NCBI RefSeq assembly: GCF_017654505.1
Contig: NC_054559.1
Location: forward strand, 3,666,781 to 3,730,780
DNA length: 64,000 nt
Direction of reading: 5' to 3'
DNA from: Polyodon spathula
Lineage: Eukaryota; Chordata; Actinopteri; Acipenseriformes; Polyodontidae
Shown here in pieces: positions 61,786 to 64,000 of this stretch; the stretch's first letter is position 1; every line of letters starts with the position of its first letter. The translations under genes and the position numbers were made by a program. The notes under the pieces are model-generated. The model saw only the letters and a program-made list of their open reading frames with translations, made no database searches and was not told where the DNA came from.

Positions 61786-62345
61786 TGTCCCAAAAGTTGT
61801 GGTATCCCGCGTGTAGCTTGTTCAGAATACCACCGCTAGAATTCTGACTAAAACCAGGAAAAGTGAACATATTACCCCTGTTCTTTATACTGGCTCCCTG
61901 TACAGTATAGAATACATTTTAAGATTCTGCTTTTAACTTACAAGGCCCTGAATCGGTTAGCACCTAGATATTTGCAGGAATTACTGACCCTGTATCTTCC
62001 AAACCGCACTCTGAGATCACAGGATGCGGGGCTGCTGGTTATTCTGAGGGTCAACAAAAACAGCATGGGAGGAGGGAGTGCTTTTTCTTATAGAGCTCCT
62101 AATGGAATGCTCTGCCTTCATTTCTCAGGGAAGCTGGGACCATTACAGTTTTCAAGTCAAGACTAAAAATGCACTGTTATAAAATGGCTTTCTTATCTTA
62201 GTTGGCTTTAATGTAACTTTAAAATTCCTGCTTTTGTATTATGTGTATGCTGCTATTTAAATCTGTTATTTAAAGTTCTGATTATGGCAGTTGTATTTGT
62301 GATATGCTATAGAAATATTTTGAGGTTTGTTCTTTTTTCTGCTAT
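61786..62345 (+). mobile_element. L2-type LINE, 3' end of ORF2
   Basis: The plus strand, with frame changes, reads the classical L2/Maui C-terminus: a K-x-E-HITPVL-like segment at 61860-61885, LLTYKALN-like at 61935-61955, APRYL at 61960, LTLYLPNRTLRSQDAGLLVI, AFSYRAPNGML and FSSQD. The family shows 'LQ.VQN.AARLL..TRK..HITPVL..LHWLPV' and 'LRS.D..LL..PR....G.RAFS..AP.LWN.LP'. Several stops are present. The tail was not delimited; the Tc1 starts at 62392. Confidence 0.82.
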
Positions 62346-62780
62346 GTACTATACAGTGTTTTGCGATACTTTTGTATATAAAAAAGCTATATACAGTGCC
62401 TATAGGAAGTATTCGTGGACGTTTTCACAGTTTGTTGTGTTACAACCTGAGATGCATTTAAAAGGGATTTTTTTCCCTTTGATTTACACAACCTACTCAA
62501 CACTTTCAATGTGTGAAAACTTGGAGGGGGGGTCGAGGGTGAAAAAACAAACCAATTAAAAATAAAAACCTGAAAAGTCTTCATTAGATAAGTATTCACC
62601 CCCTTTTCTATGACACTCCTAAATAAGCTCAGGTGCAACCAATTGCCTTCAGAATTCACACAATAAGTTAAATGGAGTCCATCTGTGTGCAATAAAAGTG
62701 GTTCACATGATTTCAGATTAAGTACATCTGTTTCTGTAAAGTCCAACAGTTGGGTAGTGAATTAAAAAAAAGATACTACC

Positions 62781-63768
62781 ATGAAGATCAAGGAGCTTTC
62801 AGAACAACTCCGGGATAAAGTTGTGGAAAGGCACAGATCAGGGGAGGGGTTTAAAAAGATTTCAAAGGCATTGAATATCCCTTGGAGCACAGTCAAGTCC
62901 ATCATTAAGAAATGGAAGGTATATGGCTTCACCCAGAATCTGCTTAGAGCAGGCCGTTCTCCAAAACTGAACAGCCAGGTAAGAAGAGCATTGGTCAGAG
63001 AATCCAACAAGAAGCCAATGACAACTCCGAACGCGTTCCATGGCTGAGATGGGAGAAACTGTCCATGTGTCAACAATAGCTCAGGTACTCCACAAATCTG
63101 GCCTGTATGGCAGAGTGGCAAGAAGGAAGCCATTTCTGAATAAAGTCCATGTAAAATCCTGCTTGGAATTTGCAAAAAGGCATGTGGGAGACTCTGAAAA
63201 GATTTGGTGTTCAATTTTTGTTTCATCGGAACTATTTGGCCTAAATGCAAAGCGTTATGTCTGGCGCAAACCAAACACAGCACATCAACACCATCCCTAC
63301 ATTGAAGCATTGTGGTGGTAGCATCATGCTATGGGGATTTTCATTGTCAGGGACTGGGAAGCTTGTCAGGGTAGAGGGCAAAATGGATGGAGCTAAGTAC
63401 AGGGAAATCCTTGAGGAAAACCTGCTTCAGTCTGCAAAAGCCCTAAGACTGGGATGGAGATTCACCTTTCAGCAGGACAATGACCCCAAGCACACAGCCA
63501 AAGTGACACTGGAGTGGCTTAAAAACAAGAAAGTGAATGTCCTAGAGTGGCCCAGTCAAAGCCCGGATTTGAATCCAATTGAGAATCTGTGGCATGACTT
63601 GAAGATTGCTGTCCACCTATGATCACCATCTATCTTGACAGAGCTTGAACAATTTTGCCAAGAAGAATGGATGAATATTGCATGATCCAGATGTACAAAC
63701 CTGGTAGAGACTTACCCCAAAAGACTCACAGCTGTAATTATTGCCAAAGGTGGTTCTATCAAGTATTG
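62781..63768 (+). pseudogene. Tc1-like transposase, three-frame pseudogene
   Basis: Starts MKIKELSEQLRDKVVERHRS with the paired helix-turn-helix (KKISKALNIPWSTVKSIIKKW). Frames change at about 63040 and 63240. The first catalytic Asp region (KILWSDETKIELFG in the 4.8-kb copy) is rearranged to a WCSIFVSSELFG reading at 63205-63240 and the Asp is gone. The second Asp ([14 protein letters not shown]) and the [14 protein letters not shown] segment with the third acidic residue are intact. A stop at VHL* is followed by more family sequence to AKGGSIKY near 63766. Confidence 0.9.
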
Positions 63769-63835
63769 ACTTAGGGGGGTGAATACTTATCCATTCTATT
63801 ATATTTTTCCATTTATTATATTTTTCCATTAAATA

Positions 63836-63894
63836 GGTATATATAATATATATTATATATATATATAATCTATATATATATATATTATATTAAT
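63836..63894. repeat. (TA)n microsatellite in Tc1 3' region
   Basis: Alternating TA for ~58 bases with two CT interruptions, between the transposase stop and the right terminal repeat. It is not present in the other copies here. Confidence 0.85.
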
Positions 63895-64000
63895 TAACAA
63901 AGTGGTCACAATAAAAATTATCTTACCTCTCTAAAGTGTTGATTAGGTTGTGTAAATCAAAGGAAAACAAATCCAATTTAAATGCATCAAGATTTCAGGT

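Larger units (their letters stand above)
62392..64000 (+). mobile_element. Tc1/mariner transposon, right end beyond window
   Basis: The left terminal repeat begins at TA with TACAGTGCCTATAGGAAG. The inner part has GAATACTT/GTATTCACCCCC words. After the transposase the right repeat starts (TTGATTAGGTTGTGTAAATC, AAATGCATCAAGA) as the inverse of 62455-62500, but the window ends before the terminus. Same family as 4568-5471. Confidence 0.88.

Overview
This 64-kb window looks like repeat-dense intergenic DNA from a vertebrate, most likely a ray-finned fish. I recognise no host protein-coding gene, tRNA or rRNA. Almost everything that can be named is a transposable element or its debris: CR1-type, L2-type and L1/Tx1-type LINEs, Tc1/mariner transposons, a Harbinger transposase piece, two classes of tyrosine-recombinase retrotransposon (DIRS1-like and Ngaro-like), Gypsy gag and RT pieces, several LTR families, minisatellites and a foldback element. 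The mix, with many near-identical copies of one CR1 family ending in tandem TTCTTATG octamers, suggests a non-teleost ray-finned fish such as a sturgeon or paddlefish. That assignment is inference from repeat style and was not checked against a database. ATG starts are not meaningful for most of these ORFs, because they are decayed or depend on LINE translation coupling.

Layout. 0-6 kb: an L1-like 3' end, a Tc1 element on the minus strand, and a CR1 fragment split by a second Tc1. 6-8.3 kb: no support for any gene. 8.3-11.9 kb: LINE 3' ends and three minisatellites (59, 35 and 60/63 bp). 12-13 kb: a retroposon tail with a (TAA)n array and a Harbinger fragment. 13.8-22.4 kb: a block of LTR plus CR1 present twice in tandem, about 3.13 kb apart. 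The second copy holds the best CR1, with ORF1 (zinc-binding motif and SGNH/GDSL-type esterase) and ORF2 (endonuclease and reverse transcriptase). 22.4-28.9 kb: a Gypsy-type gag remnant and a retroelement-like unit bounded by two LTRs. Its interior has a CCHC zinc knuckle and very large GC-rich coding tandem repeats. 28.9-33.5 kb: a further LTR, a possible piggyBac end and a decayed L1/Tx1-type ORF2. 33.6-33.9 kb: a foldback element. 35.4-40.2 kb: DIRS1-like tyrosine recombinase with terminal inverted repeats, an LTR, GC-rich repeats and a Gypsy RT. 40.5-47.9 kb: two CR1 copies in head-on orientation, the first inserted in an LTR whose unfilled counterpart lies at 29 kb. 48-56.4 kb: an Ngaro-like element (gag, RT, RNase H, tyrosine recombinase, minus strand) split by a CR1. 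56.4-64 kb: repeat debris, an L2 3' end and a Tc1 element cut by the window edge.

The elements form a nested stratigraphy rather than a pathway. CR1 copies are the youngest layer, having inserted into LTRs and into the Ngaro element. Every autonomous element I can read has at least one disabling lesion. The least damaged is the CR1 at 18-22 kb. The most unusual object is the LTR-bounded unit at 23.4-28.2 kb with its CCHC motif and 14-residue repeat array.
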